DNA of 43,999 nt from Verrucomicrobiales bacterium. Its GTDB lineage: Bacteria; Verrucomicrobiota; Verrucomicrobiia; Limisphaerales; JAQGOY01. The DNA lies in NCBI GenBank assembly GCA_028293375.1, contig JAQGOY010000092.1, positions 1-43,999 on the forward strand, written 5' to 3'. Shown here piece by piece: positions 7,355 through 16,602 of this stretch (the first letter of the stretch is position 1; each line of letters opens with the position of its first letter). The notes below the pieces were generated by a model. It was given only the letters and a program-made list of their open reading frames with translations, made no database searches and was not told the origin of the DNA. The translations under genes were made by a program, and so were the position numbers.

Positions 7355-8692
7355 TCATTTTTCCAGGGAGGCACAAACGACCTCGGCTTCGCTCCTGGCG
7401 ACGATGCGGCGGTTGGCGAAGGCGGGTGGGGCGTAGACGTATTTGTTGTCGGAAAATGGCCAGGTAGGATCAATCAAATGACTTCGGCTTATTTCGCGGT
7501 ATCCTGTGGGGCTGAGCTCGGCGTGGATCAGGTTCCCTTCGTCGGTGAACAGGAAGTAGCCATTGCCCTGGGGGGTAATGTTGATGGAACCGCCATTTTT
7601 TGGCTTGGTAATGCTATTGGTGGCCCACAATTGCCTGCCCGTGGAAGCCTCCAGACAGACGAGCTCTCCATAGCCTTTGGTGCTATAAATGTATTCCCCT
7701 GCAAGGAGCGGAGTGGAAGCGTTGTTCAAAATTCGTTTGGTAGGGACACGAATTTCAGGCCAGAGGAATTTGACGGTGGGAGGGTCCCCGGCCAGCTCCA
7801 TCATTAAACCGCTGACGAGCAATCGGTTTTCGGCAAACACCGGAGCTGCCGCCGAATCATTATTGCTGGTGTTCATGAGTTCCCGCCAATAAACATGACC
7901 GGTGGTCGGGTCCATGGAGACGAGTGAATTGTCGGTCCAAACTATCAACTGCCGCCGACCACCGGAGGTGATCACGATGGGTGAGCTGTTGGAGGCGTGA
8001 TCATCGAGCGCCTTCCAAACTTCCTTTCCCGTCTCTTTATCCAAAGCCCTGATGGTGGCTCCGGGTTTGGCCCCGGTAAACACAATCAGGAGCGAGCCCT
8101 CGATCAATGGAGAAGGCCGGCAGCCCATCTCTTCGATGGTGTACTCCTTCCAAAGATTTTTTTCCCAAATGACCTTTCCATTTTTCACGTTGAGGCAGTG
8201 GAGATAACCGTTGGCTCCCACGGTGTATATTCGTCCCTGATCAACGATGGGGGTAGCAGTGGGTCCGGCTCCGCGTTCCGGCACAAAAGTCCATTCCGAG
8301 TAATGTTCTTCGTAGCTGTAAAGCCAAAGTTCTTTGCCGGTCTTTTCGTCGTAACAATGGAGACGCTCACGGGAGGTGGGCTGGGTTAATTCGACGTCCA
8401 AAACAAAAGCCCTGCCCTGGGCCACGACCGGGCTGGAAAAACCACCACCCACCGGATGCCGCCAGAGAATTTTCAGGCCTTTCGGAGGAAAAGCTTGAAG
8501 GATTCCTGTCTCGTCCCAGCGTCCATCGCGATGAGGTCCGCGAAACTGGGGCCAGTCTGCGGCCATGGCAGACGGGATGACTATGGCAATGCAGAAAAGG
8601 GCGCTGAGATAGAGACTGACAAATTGGGCGGTGGTCTTTTTGGGTTTTTCCGCAGCGAAGTTGCCATCCATAGAGAAAAGTTGGTCCTTCAT
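7355..8692 (-). CDS. Secreted PQQ-like beta-propeller protein (BamB-like)
   Basis: A 445-residue protein with an N-terminal export signal (hydrophobic core FVSLYLSALFCIAIVIP, cleavage after AMA near residue 44) and then ADWPQFRGPHRDG, the usual start of secreted PVC-phylum PQQ-repeat proteins. Propeller blades repeat as GRIYTVGANGYLHCLNVKNGKVIWEK-type units with Trp-docking motifs. There is no sign of the catalytic Asp/Glu and disulfide ring of methanol dehydrogenase, so it is more likely a scaffold or binding protein than an enzyme. The start could instead be the ATG at 8671, since the n-region is long. It follows a small unknown gene and marR on the same strand and resembles the divergent propellers at 9733 and 12066. 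Confidence 0.8.
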   Translation of the reverse strand: MKDQLFSMDGNFAAEKPKKTTAQFVSLYLSALFCIAIVIPSAMAADWPQFRGPHRDGRWDETGILQAFPPKGLKILWRHPVGGGFSSPVVAQGRAFVLDVELTQPTSRERLHCYDEKTGKELWLYSYEEHYSEWTFVPERGAGPTATPIVDQGRIYTVGANGYLHCLNVKNGKVIWEKNLWKEYTIEEMGCRPSPLIEGSLLIVFTGAKPGATIRALDKETGKEVWKALDDHASNSSPIVITSGGRRQLIVWTDNSLVSMDPTTGHVYWRELMNTSNNDSAAAPVFAENRLLVSGLMMELAGDPPTVKFLWPEIRVPTKRILNNASTPLLAGEYIYSTKGYGELVCLEASTGRQLWATNSITKPKNGGSINITPQGNGYFLFTDEGNLIHAELSPTGYREISRSHLIDPTWPFSDNKYVYAPPAFANRRIVARSEAEVVCASLEK

Positions 8693-8747
8693 GTGGAAAA
8701 TGCAAGAGAATCCCGGAAAGTCTCCTGCCCCAATCCATTAATTATAT

Positions 8748-9050
8748 TCAAATGTAAAGTTCGCCTGGTTTTGACCCTGATGGGGGCGGCATGTTTCGGC
8801 TCCAGGATCCATCTAGAAAACTGTGCAATTCCCGGATCAAGGTATCCATGCCTTCGCCAGACCCCGACCACCAGGAGCGCTGATCCTCACGGGTAGAGAG
8901 GGAGGTAGCCATTTTGAAAGAGTGGTCCCTTTCTTCTTGCAACATGCCAACCAACTCGTTCCAGGCAACCTTATCCATCGCTGCAAAGATGGAAGCTCGA
9001 CGCGCGATGTGTTTCAACCTTTCAATTGCGCTGTCGTCATTATGCATCAT
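8748..9050 (-). CDS. Small protein of unknown function
   Basis: A 100-residue soluble protein, mostly helical: IERLKHIARRAS, then WNELVGMLQEERDHSF, a conserved-looking Trp pair in RSWWSGSGEGMDTLIRELHSFL, and a Pro/Gly-rich tail. I recognise no domain. It lies between marR (41 bases upstream) and the PQQ-like gene (55 bases downstream) on the same strand, and its composition is protein-like, which supports it being real. The opposing open frame on the plus strand is poorer. Confidence 0.45.
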   Translation of the reverse strand: MMHNDDSAIERLKHIARRASIFAAMDKVAWNELVGMLQEERDHSFKMATSLSTREDQRSWWSGSGEGMDTLIRELHSFLDGSWSRNMPPPSGSKPGELYI

Positions 9051-9091
9051 GTTGTTACCCGGTTGAGTTTAGTGAATGTGGAGTAGTCTCT

Positions 9092-9586
9092 TTATTTGGG
9101 GGCTGGCTTTGAGGCCAGCCGGCAACTATCGGCCACGGTGGCCAGGTCCATAAGAAATTGTTCGCGCTTTTCTTCGGGGAGGACAGAAAGGACTTCGGTT
9201 TGCAAATCAATGGCTAATCTTCTCACTTCTTCAAATTTAATTTTCCCCTCATCTTTCAGGAGAATTCGATAGGCGCGTTTATCCTTTTCGTGGGTTTTTC
9301 GTTCCAGCCACCCGTTTTGGCTCATGCGCTCGAGGAGGGAGGCAATGGTGTTAGGATCGCTGGACATGGCGATGGCCAAGTGGCTTTGAGCCATGCCTTT
9401 GGCATCGGATTCCATGAGAGTGCGCATGACGGTGAATTGATCCGGGGTGACGCCGGTGTGAGCGATCCTGCGGCGGAAGGCCTGGTTCAGGCCGTACCAG
9501 GCGCGGCGCATGAGGACAGGAAGACGACGGCGGCCGGGAGAATCGACGGGGAGAGAGGGGAGGTTTTTTTGAGACATTCCGGGCAT
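9092..9586 (-). CDS. MarR-family transcriptional regulator
   Basis: A 164-residue winged-helix regulator. The MarR core is clear: a dimerisation helix RAWYGLNQAFRRRI, TPDQFTVMRTLMES, the recognition region QSHLAIAMSSDPNTIASLLERM, the wing NGWLERKTHEKDKRAYRI and a long C-terminal helix. MarR proteins bind palindromes as dimers and usually repress a divergent operon until a small phenolic or other acidic ligand binds. I chose the start at 9586 (MPGMSQ); the further upstream extension lacks MarR character, and 9577 is also possible. It lies head to head with the cluster at 9733-19293 and upstream of a small gene and a PQQ-like gene, so it plausibly controls both arms. A perfect palindrome sits 38 bases upstream. 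Confidence 0.85.
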   Translation of the reverse strand: MPGMSQKNLPSLPVDSPGRRRLPVLMRRAWYGLNQAFRRRIAHTGVTPDQFTVMRTLMESDAKGMAQSHLAIAMSSDPNTIASLLERMSQNGWLERKTHEKDKRAYRILLKDEGKIKFEEVRRLAIDLQTEVLSVLPEEKREQFLMDLATVADSCRLASKPAPK

Positions 9587-9623
9587 ATCCGTGGAATTGA
9601 TACGTGTAAGTATTATTTTGATT

Positions 9624-9635
9624 GCAAGGCCTTGC
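9624..9635. promoter_or_regulatory. Candidate MarR operator (12-bp palindrome)
   Basis: GCAAGGCCTTGC is a perfect palindrome in the 146-base divergent region between marR and the quinoprotein cluster. MarR-family proteins typically bind short palindromes placed like this to control themselves and the opposite operon. Position and symmetry are seen; binding is inferred. Confidence 0.35.
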
Positions 9636-9732
9636 CAGATGTAGAATAGTGCGCCAACACTTGGAAGAGAAATCGGAATCACTTCAAGCCTTACCTTGCT
9701 GATTTAGCATTAGGAGCTTGTTGAACACTGTT

Positions 9733-12060
9733 ATGATCATGAAATTTAAATTCTCCCTTACAGTTGTATTATCCGGGTTAGTTGCTTCCGCCCTGCTTCC
9801 CCTTCCGTCATCAGCAGCGCCGCAAGCGGGAACTTTCTCATGGCGCGGGCCATTTCAAAATGGCACCTCCACCGAAAAAGGGTTGCCGGACGCAATCAAC
9901 GCCAAAGAAGCGCTGTGGAGTATCGATTTTCCTGGAGCATCCACGCCAGTCATTGCCAACGGCAAAGTTTACGTGATGGGTTATGAGGGTGAAGGGCCTG
10001 AGCTCAAGGAAGGAGTCGCCTGCTTCGACGCTGAAACCGGAAAACGACTCTGGTCGAAGATGTATAATGATTTTCTGAGCGACACCATCTATCTTCGCTA
10101 CGCCACTTCCAGCCCCACCATCGATCCCGAAACCGGCAATGTTTATATCCAATGCACTCAGGGAATATTCGCCTGCCTAAGCAGCGACGGTAAATTAATC
10201 TGGGAACATTCCATGATGGAATCGTTCGGACGCCTGACCTTTCCCAACGGACGCACGGCATCCCCTGTGGTGGACAAGGACCTGGTGATCACGCGTGGAA
10301 TTACAGCGAATTGGGGCGCACAGGGTCCTGCTGGCGATCGCTTTTACGCTTTCGATAAAAAGACCGGCGAACTTGCCTGGTCCTCCACACCGGCTGATCG
10401 TCCCAAAGACAATTCCTACTCTCATCCGATCCTGGGCTGGCTGGATGGCAAACGTGTCTTTTACTCGGCGACAGGAGATGGGAGCGTGGTCTGCGTCAAT
10501 GCGCGCACGGGAGATCCGATCTGGAGAGTACCGTTATTCAAATCAGGGATTAACGCGACCCTGCTGGTGCACAACAATGACAAGGTTATTGCGATTTACG
10601 GAACGCCCTATGAACCGGGGCAAATGGTGGCGCTGAAGATTTCCCACGAACAACCGACCAATGCAGCGGCGGCGCCGTTGGTCCTGGAACGAAGCAAAAC
10701 GGAATTGTGGGCCAACGACCTGCGGACCTCGACCAGTTCCCCTATTTTGGTTGGTGATAGAATTTATGTAGTAAGCGAAGTGGGCGACCTGAATGCGATC
10801 GACGTCAATACCGGCAAGTTGCTTTGGAAAATCAAGATTGGCATCGAACAAAGAAATTCATGCCCGCTCTACGCGGATGGCAAAATTTACGTCCCGATGC
10901 TCAACGATTCTGGGAGCGGGGAAAAAGTCGCCGCCGATGAATCGGGCCCAGGAAGAGGCGCATTCTTTGTGATAAAACCGTCGGACACTGAAGGAAAAGT
11001 GCTTTCGCACACGACGCTCGAAGGGCGATGCTTTGGAACGCCTGCGGCTTACAACGGAAAGATCTATCAGCAGACCACTCGCAAGCTTTATTGCTTTGGA
11101 AAAGCGGGGAACAATAATGCAGTGAAAGTGGAAATGGACGAAAAATGGCCCGCGCCAGGCAAGGCTTCCCAACTCCTGATAATACCTTCCGAAGTGCTCC
11201 TTCATCCCGGACAGGAAGCTTCATTCAGAGTTCGCGCACTGGACAAGAATGGACTTAGCGTCGAAGACATTAAAGACAGCATGGCAATCAAATGGGCTTC
11301 TTTTATTCCTCCAACGGCAAAAGTAAAAGCTACGATGAAAGGTTCCTTCACCGCAGACGGCAAATTGGTGGCAGCGCCGGAGTCGGTGCCATCAGCTGGG
11401 GCTTTTGAAGCCACTGTGGGCGATCTGAAAGGGTATTTCCGGGGGCGCGTGCTTCCCGGGCTTCCGATCAAACAGGATTTCGAATCATTCAAACTTACCG
11501 AGACGAACGAGGTTGAAAACGCAATGTTTGCGTATCCACCGCTGCCATGGATTGGCGCGCGGTTTAAATTCGAAGTGAGACAAACCAATGGAAACATGTC
11601 GCTCACTAAAACAATCGACAACAAGTTCTTCCAGCGGGCAACGGTCTTCATGGGAGATCCGAATTTGAAGAACTACACTATAGAAGCGGACGTGATGAGC
11701 GAAGGAAACCGACGAAAGATGTCGGACGTGGGAGTGATCAACCAGCGCTACATGATAGTGCTGAAAGGGAATGAGCAAACGCTGGAGATTAATTCCAACC
11801 AGGAACTGTTAAAAATCATGGTCCCGTTCAAGTGGACGCCAAATGTCTGGTATCATTTGAAAACGAAGCTTGTGTCCAATCCTGACGGCTCGGGTGAAGT
11901 GCAAGCCAAGGTTTGGAAGAGAGAAGAGAAAGAACCAGAAGAGTGGACCTCGAAGGTGGCAGTCAAGACGCTTCATCCCAATGGCTGCCCTGGCCTATTT
12001 GGATTTTCACCCCAGGACATGCGAGTGTTTATCGACAACGTGGCAGTTACAGCGAATTAA
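9733..12060 (+). CDS. Secreted PQQ-like beta-propeller protein with C-terminal jelly-roll domain
   Basis: About 775 residues. A signal peptide (FSLTVVLSGLVASALLPLP, cut near SSAA) is followed by TFSWRGPFQNGTS and a propeller of PQQ-type blades up to about residue 460 (CFDAETGKRLWS, CVNARTGDPIWR, AIDVNTGKLLWK). Residues 475-590 look like an Ig-like domain (LLIIPSEVLLHPGQEASF), and the last 180 residues like a concanavalin-type domain (NYTIEADVMSEGNRR, WYHLKTKLVS, CPGLFGFSPQDMRVFIDN) that may bind sugars. Start choice: ATG at 9733 fits the signal peptide; TTG at 9718/9721 with a close AGGAG and ATG at 9739 are alternatives. First gene of the plus-strand cluster opposite marR; the next gene begins 5 bases after its stop. 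Enzymatic activity is uncertain. Confidence 0.75.
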   Translation: MIMKFKFSLTVVLSGLVASALLPLPSSAAPQAGTFSWRGPFQNGTSTEKGLPDAINAKEALWSIDFPGASTPVIANGKVYVMGYEGEGPELKEGVACFDAETGKRLWSKMYNDFLSDTIYLRYATSSPTIDPETGNVYIQCTQGIFACLSSDGKLIWEHSMMESFGRLTFPNGRTASPVVDKDLVITRGITANWGAQGPAGDRFYAFDKKTGELAWSSTPADRPKDNSYSHPILGWLDGKRVFYSATGDGSVVCVNARTGDPIWRVPLFKSGINATLLVHNNDKVIAIYGTPYEPGQMVALKISHEQPTNAAAAPLVLERSKTELWANDLRTSTSSPILVGDRIYVVSEVGDLNAIDVNTGKLLWKIKIGIEQRNSCPLYADGKIYVPMLNDSGSGEKVAADESGPGRGAFFVIKPSDTEGKVLSHTTLEGRCFGTPAAYNGKIYQQTTRKLYCFGKAGNNNAVKVEMDEKWPAPGKASQLLIIPSEVLLHPGQEASFRVRALDKNGLSVEDIKDSMAIKWASFIPPTAKVKATMKGSFTADGKLVAAPESVPSAGAFEATVGDLKGYFRGRVLPGLPIKQDFESFKLTETNEVENAMFAYPPLPWIGARFKFEVRQTNGNMSLTKTIDNKFFQRATVFMGDPNLKNYTIEADVMSEGNRRKMSDVGVINQRYMIVLKGNEQTLEINSNQELLKIMVPFKWTPNVWYHLKTKLVSNPDGSGEVQAKVWKREEKEPEEWTSKVAVKTLHPNGCPGLFGFSPQDMRVFIDNVAVTAN

Positions 12061-12065
12061 TCTCT

Positions 12066-13688
12066 ATGAAATCCTTTAATACTTCGTTTTTCCGATACTT
12101 ATCCATCAGCCTGATGGCGGTTGGCCTGACAGCGCCCAAAGTCCTGGCACAAGACTGGCCACGCTGGGGGGGCAACGATCCTGGCCGCAACATGTATTCA
12201 CCGGCCAAAGGGCTTCCTGCGGACTTCGATCCCGGCAAGCCGAAGACGGGGACTGACGAAATCGATCTCAAAACCACTAAAAATGTCAAATGGGTAGCCA
12301 AGCTGGGCTCGCAGAGTTACGGCAATCCCGTGGTGGCCGGAGGCAAAGTTTATGTGGGGACGAACAATGAGTTTCCTCGTGACCCCAAGCAACAGGGTGA
12401 TCGGAGTATCCTGCTCTGCCTAAACGAAAAAACGGGTGAATTGGAATGGCAGCTTGTCGTTCCCAAGTTGATCCAGGGAAAAGTGAATGACTGGGAAAGC
12501 CTTGGGCTCCTTTCTTCTCCAGTGGTGGAAGGAAACCGCGTTTATCTAGTCACCAGCCGTTGTGAAGTAATCTGCCTGACGACCGATGGACTGGCCAAAG
12601 GCAATGTGGGGCCCTTCAAAGATGAAGGCCAATACATCGTTGGACCGGGCAAACCAAAAGTGGAACCTGGACCTAAAGACGCGGATATCGTGTGGAAATA
12701 TGACATGATCGAAGAGCTTGGAGTGTTCCCGCACAATGCAAGCAACTGCTCGGTCCTGATTGTTGGCGATCTGATTTATGTTTGCACCTCCAATGGGCAG
12801 GACTGGACGCACGTCAATATTCCATCCCCGAATTCCCCCAGTTTCATCGCCATCAACAAAAAAACCGGTGAACTTGCAGGTGAAGACGATGCAAAAATCG
12901 GCGCTCACATTTTCCATGGGCAATGGAGCTCGCCGAGCAGCGCAAAAGTTGGTGACAAACAGCTGGTCTTTTTCGGCGGCGGAGACGGATTCTGTTATGC
13001 TTTCGATGCCATTCCCGTTAAGGAGGGTGATGGGAATTACTTGAAGAAAATCTGGTGGTACGACGCGAACCCTCCAGAGTATAAGGTCAAAGACGGGAAG
13101 CCGATCAAGTATCCTGCCGCTGAAGGACCAAGCGAAATTAATGCCACGCCGGTTTTCTACAAAAACAGAGTGTATGTGGCGACAGGGCAGGATCCTGAGC
13201 ATGGCGAAGGGGTAGGCCACCTGGTTTGCCTGGATGCGACCAAAACCGGAGATATAACGAAGACTGGCTTGATCTGGGAGTTCAAAGGAATTCACCGAAG
13301 CATTTCAACGGCGTCCATCGATCCAACAACCGGATTGTTGTTTATTGGTGATTTCTCGGGCTTCGTTCATTGCCTGGACGCGGAAACAGGAAAACTTTAC
13401 TGGACCCATGACATGAAAGCGCACATGTGGGGCTCAACCCTTGTGGCTGACGGAAAAGTGTATGTGGGAGATGAAGACGGGGATTTCGTGGTGCTTGCAG
13501 CGACGAAAGAAAAGAAAATCCTGAGCGAAAAGAATTTCGGCTCGCCGATCTACTCCACTCCGATCGTAGCCAACGGCAATATCATCGTAGCCTCCCAGAA
13601 TCATCTCTACATGATGGGGGACTCCTCCAAAACTCCGATCAACAACGACGCTCCCGCGAAGGTGAACGTCGACATCAACAAGAAATAA
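12066..13688 (+). CDS. Secreted PQQ-binding-type quinoprotein
   Basis: A 540-residue protein with a signal peptide (YLSISLMAVGLTAPKVLAQ) and DWPRWGGNDPGRNMYSP at the mature start. Blades carry Trp-docking motifs (CLNEKTGELEWQ, AINKKTGELAGE, CLDAETGKLYWT), and the segment NASNCSVLIVGDLIYVCTSNGQDW resembles PQQ-dependent alcohol dehydrogenase-like proteins more than BamB. No haem motif CxxCH and no adjacent Cys-Cys ring are visible, so dehydrogenase activity is not assured. The start at 12066 gives a clean signal peptide; a longer frame from 11913 only overlaps the previous gene. It sits in tight series with the DUF3311/transporter pair, suggesting it handles a substrate outside the inner membrane before uptake. 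Confidence 0.75.
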   Translation: MKSFNTSFFRYLSISLMAVGLTAPKVLAQDWPRWGGNDPGRNMYSPAKGLPADFDPGKPKTGTDEIDLKTTKNVKWVAKLGSQSYGNPVVAGGKVYVGTNNEFPRDPKQQGDRSILLCLNEKTGELEWQLVVPKLIQGKVNDWESLGLLSSPVVEGNRVYLVTSRCEVICLTTDGLAKGNVGPFKDEGQYIVGPGKPKVEPGPKDADIVWKYDMIEELGVFPHNASNCSVLIVGDLIYVCTSNGQDWTHVNIPSPNSPSFIAINKKTGELAGEDDAKIGAHIFHGQWSSPSSAKVGDKQLVFFGGGDGFCYAFDAIPVKEGDGNYLKKIWWYDANPPEYKVKDGKPIKYPAAEGPSEINATPVFYKNRVYVATGQDPEHGEGVGHLVCLDATKTGDITKTGLIWEFKGIHRSISTASIDPTTGLLFIGDFSGFVHCLDAETGKLYWTHDMKAHMWGSTLVADGKVYVGDEDGDFVVLAATKEKKILSEKNFGSPIYSTPIVANGNIIVASQNHLYMMGDSSKTPINNDAPAKVNVDINKK

Positions 13689-13689
13689 C

Positions 13690-13938
13690 ATGGGGAAAAA
13701 ACTATTTGTATTCGTGTTGGTGCTTGGAGTCTACCTTCTGCACCAGGATTTTTGGAATTGGAAAAAACCAGACCTGGTGTTTGGCATTTTACCGATAGGG
13801 CTGGCCTACCATGCGGGGTATTCCTTCCTTGCGGCGATAACCATGGCCATTCTCGTCAAAGTCGCCTGGCCAAAACATCTTGAAGATGTTCAACCGGACG
13901 AATCCATCCAGGGCAAAACCATTGACCGAGGCCACTAA
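13690..13938 (+). CDS. DUF3311-like small membrane subunit of a sodium:solute symporter
   Basis: An 82-residue protein with two hydrophobic helices (LFVFVLVLGVYLL and PIGLAYHAGYSFLAAITMAILV) separated by NWKKPDLVFGILP, the layout of DUF3311 proteins. In many bacteria these are encoded immediately before an SSS-family transporter and are thought to be accessory subunits. Its TAA is directly followed by the ATG of the transporter with no gap, and it begins one base after the stop of the quinoprotein gene, so the three genes are very likely co-translated. Confidence 0.8.
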   Translation: MGKKLFVFVLVLGVYLLHQDFWNWKKPDLVFGILPIGLAYHAGYSFLAAITMAILVKVAWPKHLEDVQPDESIQGKTIDRGH

Positions 13939-15510
13939 ATGATACCGGTCATCGTTCTTGGGATTTACCTGGTTGTTGTCGCCTACATCGGCAGCGTGGC
14001 CTTTCGCCGTGGAAAGGAAAACACGGAGGATTTCTTCCTGGCAGGGAGATCCATAGGGCCGATGGTTTTTTTCCTGTCGATCTTCGCCACCAACATGACG
14101 GCATTTGCCATCATTGGCAGTTCGGGGCAATCGTATCGCCAGGGAATTGGCATCTATGGATTGATGGCGTCGTCCTCGGGGCTGGTAATACCATTGAGCA
14201 TTTTCTTCATCGGGACGCGGCTTTGGGCGCTTGGCAAAAAGTTTGGCCATATGACGCAGGTGGCGTTTTTCCGGGACCGCTGGGAATGCGACAGTATCGG
14301 AACCGTCATCTTCACGCTGAGTGCGGTGATGCTTGTTCCCTACATGATCATCAGCATCATGGGCGGCGGCATTGTGCTGCAGGATATATCGGCCACGAAA
14401 GGATCTGCCCCGTTGATTCCCTACCAATTGGGATGCGCGATTGTTGCGGTGGTGGTGACTGTGAATGTTTTCTTCGGCGGAATGCGCGGGACTGTCTGGG
14501 TCAATATTTTCCAGACCATATTATTCCTTTGTTTTGGTTTTGTTGCGGTGGCGGTAATCAGCCACGCAGTCGAAGGCGGACTTTCTGAATACATGACCAA
14601 GCTCGCAGGAAACGTGAAGACGGCTTCCCTGTTAACGCGAGAAAAAATGCCGGAACGCTTTTTCTGGAGTTACACCCTGATCCCACTTTCATCCATCATG
14701 TTCCCCCACATGGCGATCATGTGTTTCTCTGCGGAGAAAGTGACAGCCTTCAAGAGAACAGTGATTATTTATCCCATCGCGATCATGTTGATCTGGCTTC
14801 CTTGTGTTTTCCTTGGGGTGATTGGGGCTCAACTGATACCAGGACTTAAAGACCCAGACGGCATTCTTTTGCAGTTGCTGGCGAAGTTCGCGCCCGCCTG
14901 GCTGGCTGGACTTCTTGGAGCAGGAATTATTTCGGCGGTGATGGGATCCGATGCGCACCAGGTGCTGGCCCTGAGCACGATGTTCACCAAAGACATTTTC
15001 ACCCACTACGGCGGACGGGAAAAATATGGTGAAAAAGGCGCGGTATTCTTTGCTCGCGCTTTTATCGTGGTAGTGACGGCAGTGGCGTATTTTATCGCGC
15101 TTTATCTGAAGGAGAAACAAGGCATTTTCGAGATTGCAGTTCGCTTTGCATTCTCGGGCTTCGCGGCCATGGCTCCAGTCATGATTGCGGCGTTGTTTTG
15201 GAAACGGAGCACCAAGTATGGTGCGCTCGCCTCAACCCTGTTCGTGGCAGGATGTCTTGTATTTTTTGCCATTTTGCAAAACCAACACAAACCGAACGAA
15301 GTCATTTGGACAGTTGGCGAAGGGGCGAACGCGATCAAGATGTTTGCCCTGGCGCCGAACGGCGATTTGCGTTTCTGGAACGGATTCATGACAGTGGTTC
15401 CGATGGTGATCGGATCGACAATCTGCATGGTGCTCTTCTCCTTGATTACGCGGCCTCCTTCGGCAAAAACGATCGAAAAATATTTCTGGAAGAATTTAAA
15501 AACCAGCTAA
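13939..15510 (+). CDS. Sodium:solute symporter (SSS family)
   Basis: A 523-residue integral inner-membrane protein with about 13 predicted helices. It opens VLGIYLVVVAYIGSVAFRRG and has the SSS hallmarks TEDFFLAGRSIGPMVFFLSIFATNM and the unwound first-helix region where sodium and substrate bind, AAAQ-like QTILFLCFGF, and GLLGAGIISAVMGSDAHQVLALSTMFTKDI. SSS members move sugars, amino acids, vitamins or carboxylates with Na+. The subgroup with DUF3311 often carries organic acids, which would suit the acyl-activating and reducing enzymes that follow 15 bases later. Substrate is not readable from sequence. Confidence 0.9.
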   Translation: MIPVIVLGIYLVVVAYIGSVAFRRGKENTEDFFLAGRSIGPMVFFLSIFATNMTAFAIIGSSGQSYRQGIGIYGLMASSSGLVIPLSIFFIGTRLWALGKKFGHMTQVAFFRDRWECDSIGTVIFTLSAVMLVPYMIISIMGGGIVLQDISATKGSAPLIPYQLGCAIVAVVVTVNVFFGGMRGTVWVNIFQTILFLCFGFVAVAVISHAVEGGLSEYMTKLAGNVKTASLLTREKMPERFFWSYTLIPLSSIMFPHMAIMCFSAEKVTAFKRTVIIYPIAIMLIWLPCVFLGVIGAQLIPGLKDPDGILLQLLAKFAPAWLAGLLGAGIISAVMGSDAHQVLALSTMFTKDIFTHYGGREKYGEKGAVFFARAFIVVVTAVAYFIALYLKEKQGIFEIAVRFAFSGFAAMAPVMIAALFWKRSTKYGALASTLFVAGCLVFFAILQNQHKPNEVIWTVGEGANAIKMFALAPNGDLRFWNGFMTVVPMVIGSTICMVLFSLITRPPSAKTIEKYFWKNLKTS

Positions 15511-15525
15511 ATCCCACCATTATCA

Positions 15526-16602
15526 ATGAACGTAGAAGCATCCGCCATCAAGGCAGCGCAAGACAATCTTGACGCACATACCCGTGAAATCGTCCAGTGG
15601 CATTTCTCTCCTGAAACCGGATCCCCGTTTTGGCTGGATTGGGCGAAAAAGGCAAGCTGGGATCCGGCCAAAGAAGTAAATACTTTTAACGATATTCTGA
15701 GATTTCCTCATTTCCAGGATGAGTGGCTCCGCGATTTGCCGAATGAAATCTGGGCTCCGAAGGCATTTAAAGGGAGGCCTTTCAATATTTTCGAAACTGG
15801 CGGGACGACGGGAATGCCGAAGCAGCGAATCGGCTGGGACGACTACAAGGTCGATTACAGCGAATTCTCCGACAAACTGAAGGACGAGGAGTTTCCCCGC
15901 AACAGTTACTGGTTGATGATGGGTCCGACAGGGCCGCGACGACTTCGACTGGCGATTGAGCATCTGGCGAATGTCCGCGGTTGTTCCTGTTATTTCATCG
16001 ACCTCGATCCGCGCTGGGTAAAAAAATTGATCAGCGGAAAGCAATTTGAGCAGGCGAAAGCTTATATGGATCACGTGGTGGACCAGTCCGTGACGATCCT
16101 GAAGAACCGCAAAGTGAGCGCGCTCTTTACCACACCGAAGCTGCTGGAAGCGCTGGGAGAGAAAATCAATTTGTGGGATGCAGGGATTCGCGGGGTGTTT
16201 TGCGGAGGCACCACGATGCTGCCGCAGTATGTGCGCTTCCTGATCGAGGAAGTTTTGGAAAATCGGATTGGTTTTCAGCCGACGTACGGCAACACGCTGA
16301 TGGGTCTGGCTGCAAGCGTTCCACTGACTCCAGAAGATAAGTTTTCCATTTCGTATTATCCTCCCCAACCGCGCGCGGTGCTCCGTGTGGTGGATCCAAA
16401 CAACACCAGCGTTCTCAAAAACTATGACGAATGGGGCCGGGTGGAATTGACGACCCTGACCCGGGAGTTTTTCATGCCCCGCTTTCTGGAGCGTGATGAA
16501 GCCATTCGCAAAGCGCCACGCAATCAGTATGCGTGGGATGGAGTTGCCGAAGTGCGGCCATTTGGAGCGATGGAGAAGAATATTGTCGAAGGAGTTTACT
16601 AA
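15526..16602 (+). CDS. Acyl-activating enzyme, LuxE/PaaK-like (ANL superfamily), short form
   Basis: A 358-residue AMP-forming enzyme. The phosphate-binding motif is FETGGTTGMPKQRI (about residues 89-102), and later motifs are LFTTPKLLEALGE, GVFCGGTTMLPQYV, FQPTYGNTLMG and WGRVELTTLTREFF. The protein stops after DGVAEVRPFGAMEKN, where phenylacetate-CoA ligases continue with a GRxDD hinge and about 100 more residues; the mobile C-terminal domain is missing. This length resembles LuxE acyl-protein synthetase, which adenylates a fatty acid and passes it to a cysteine of LuxC. The stop codon overlaps the ATG of the aldehyde-dehydrogenase-fold gene (TAATG), consistent with a LuxE-LuxC type complex. 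Whether the acceptor is CoA or the partner's cysteine is unknown. Confidence 0.7.
   Translation: MNVEASAIKAAQDNLDAHTREIVQWHFSPETGSPFWLDWAKKASWDPAKEVNTFNDILRFPHFQDEWLRDLPNEIWAPKAFKGRPFNIFETGGTTGMPKQRIGWDDYKVDYSEFSDKLKDEEFPRNSYWLMMGPTGPRRLRLAIEHLANVRGCSCYFIDLDPRWVKKLISGKQFEQAKAYMDHVVDQSVTILKNRKVSALFTTPKLLEALGEKINLWDAGIRGVFCGGTTMLPQYVRFLIEEVLENRIGFQPTYGNTLMGLAASVPLTPEDKFSISYYPPQPRAVLRVVDPNNTSVLKNYDEWGRVELTTLTREFFMPRFLERDEAIRKAPRNQYAWDGVAEVRPFGAMEKNIVEGVY

Noticed and set aside
8850-8877. Possible third copy of the 100-bp repeat (GACCACCAGGAG)
   Set aside because: Only about 12 bases match, block 2 is absent, and the bases are explained by the SWW codons of the small gene at 8748-9050.
11913-12065. 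N-terminal extension of the second quinoprotein
   Set aside because: It lies inside the previous gene and would hide the clear signal peptide that begins at 12066.
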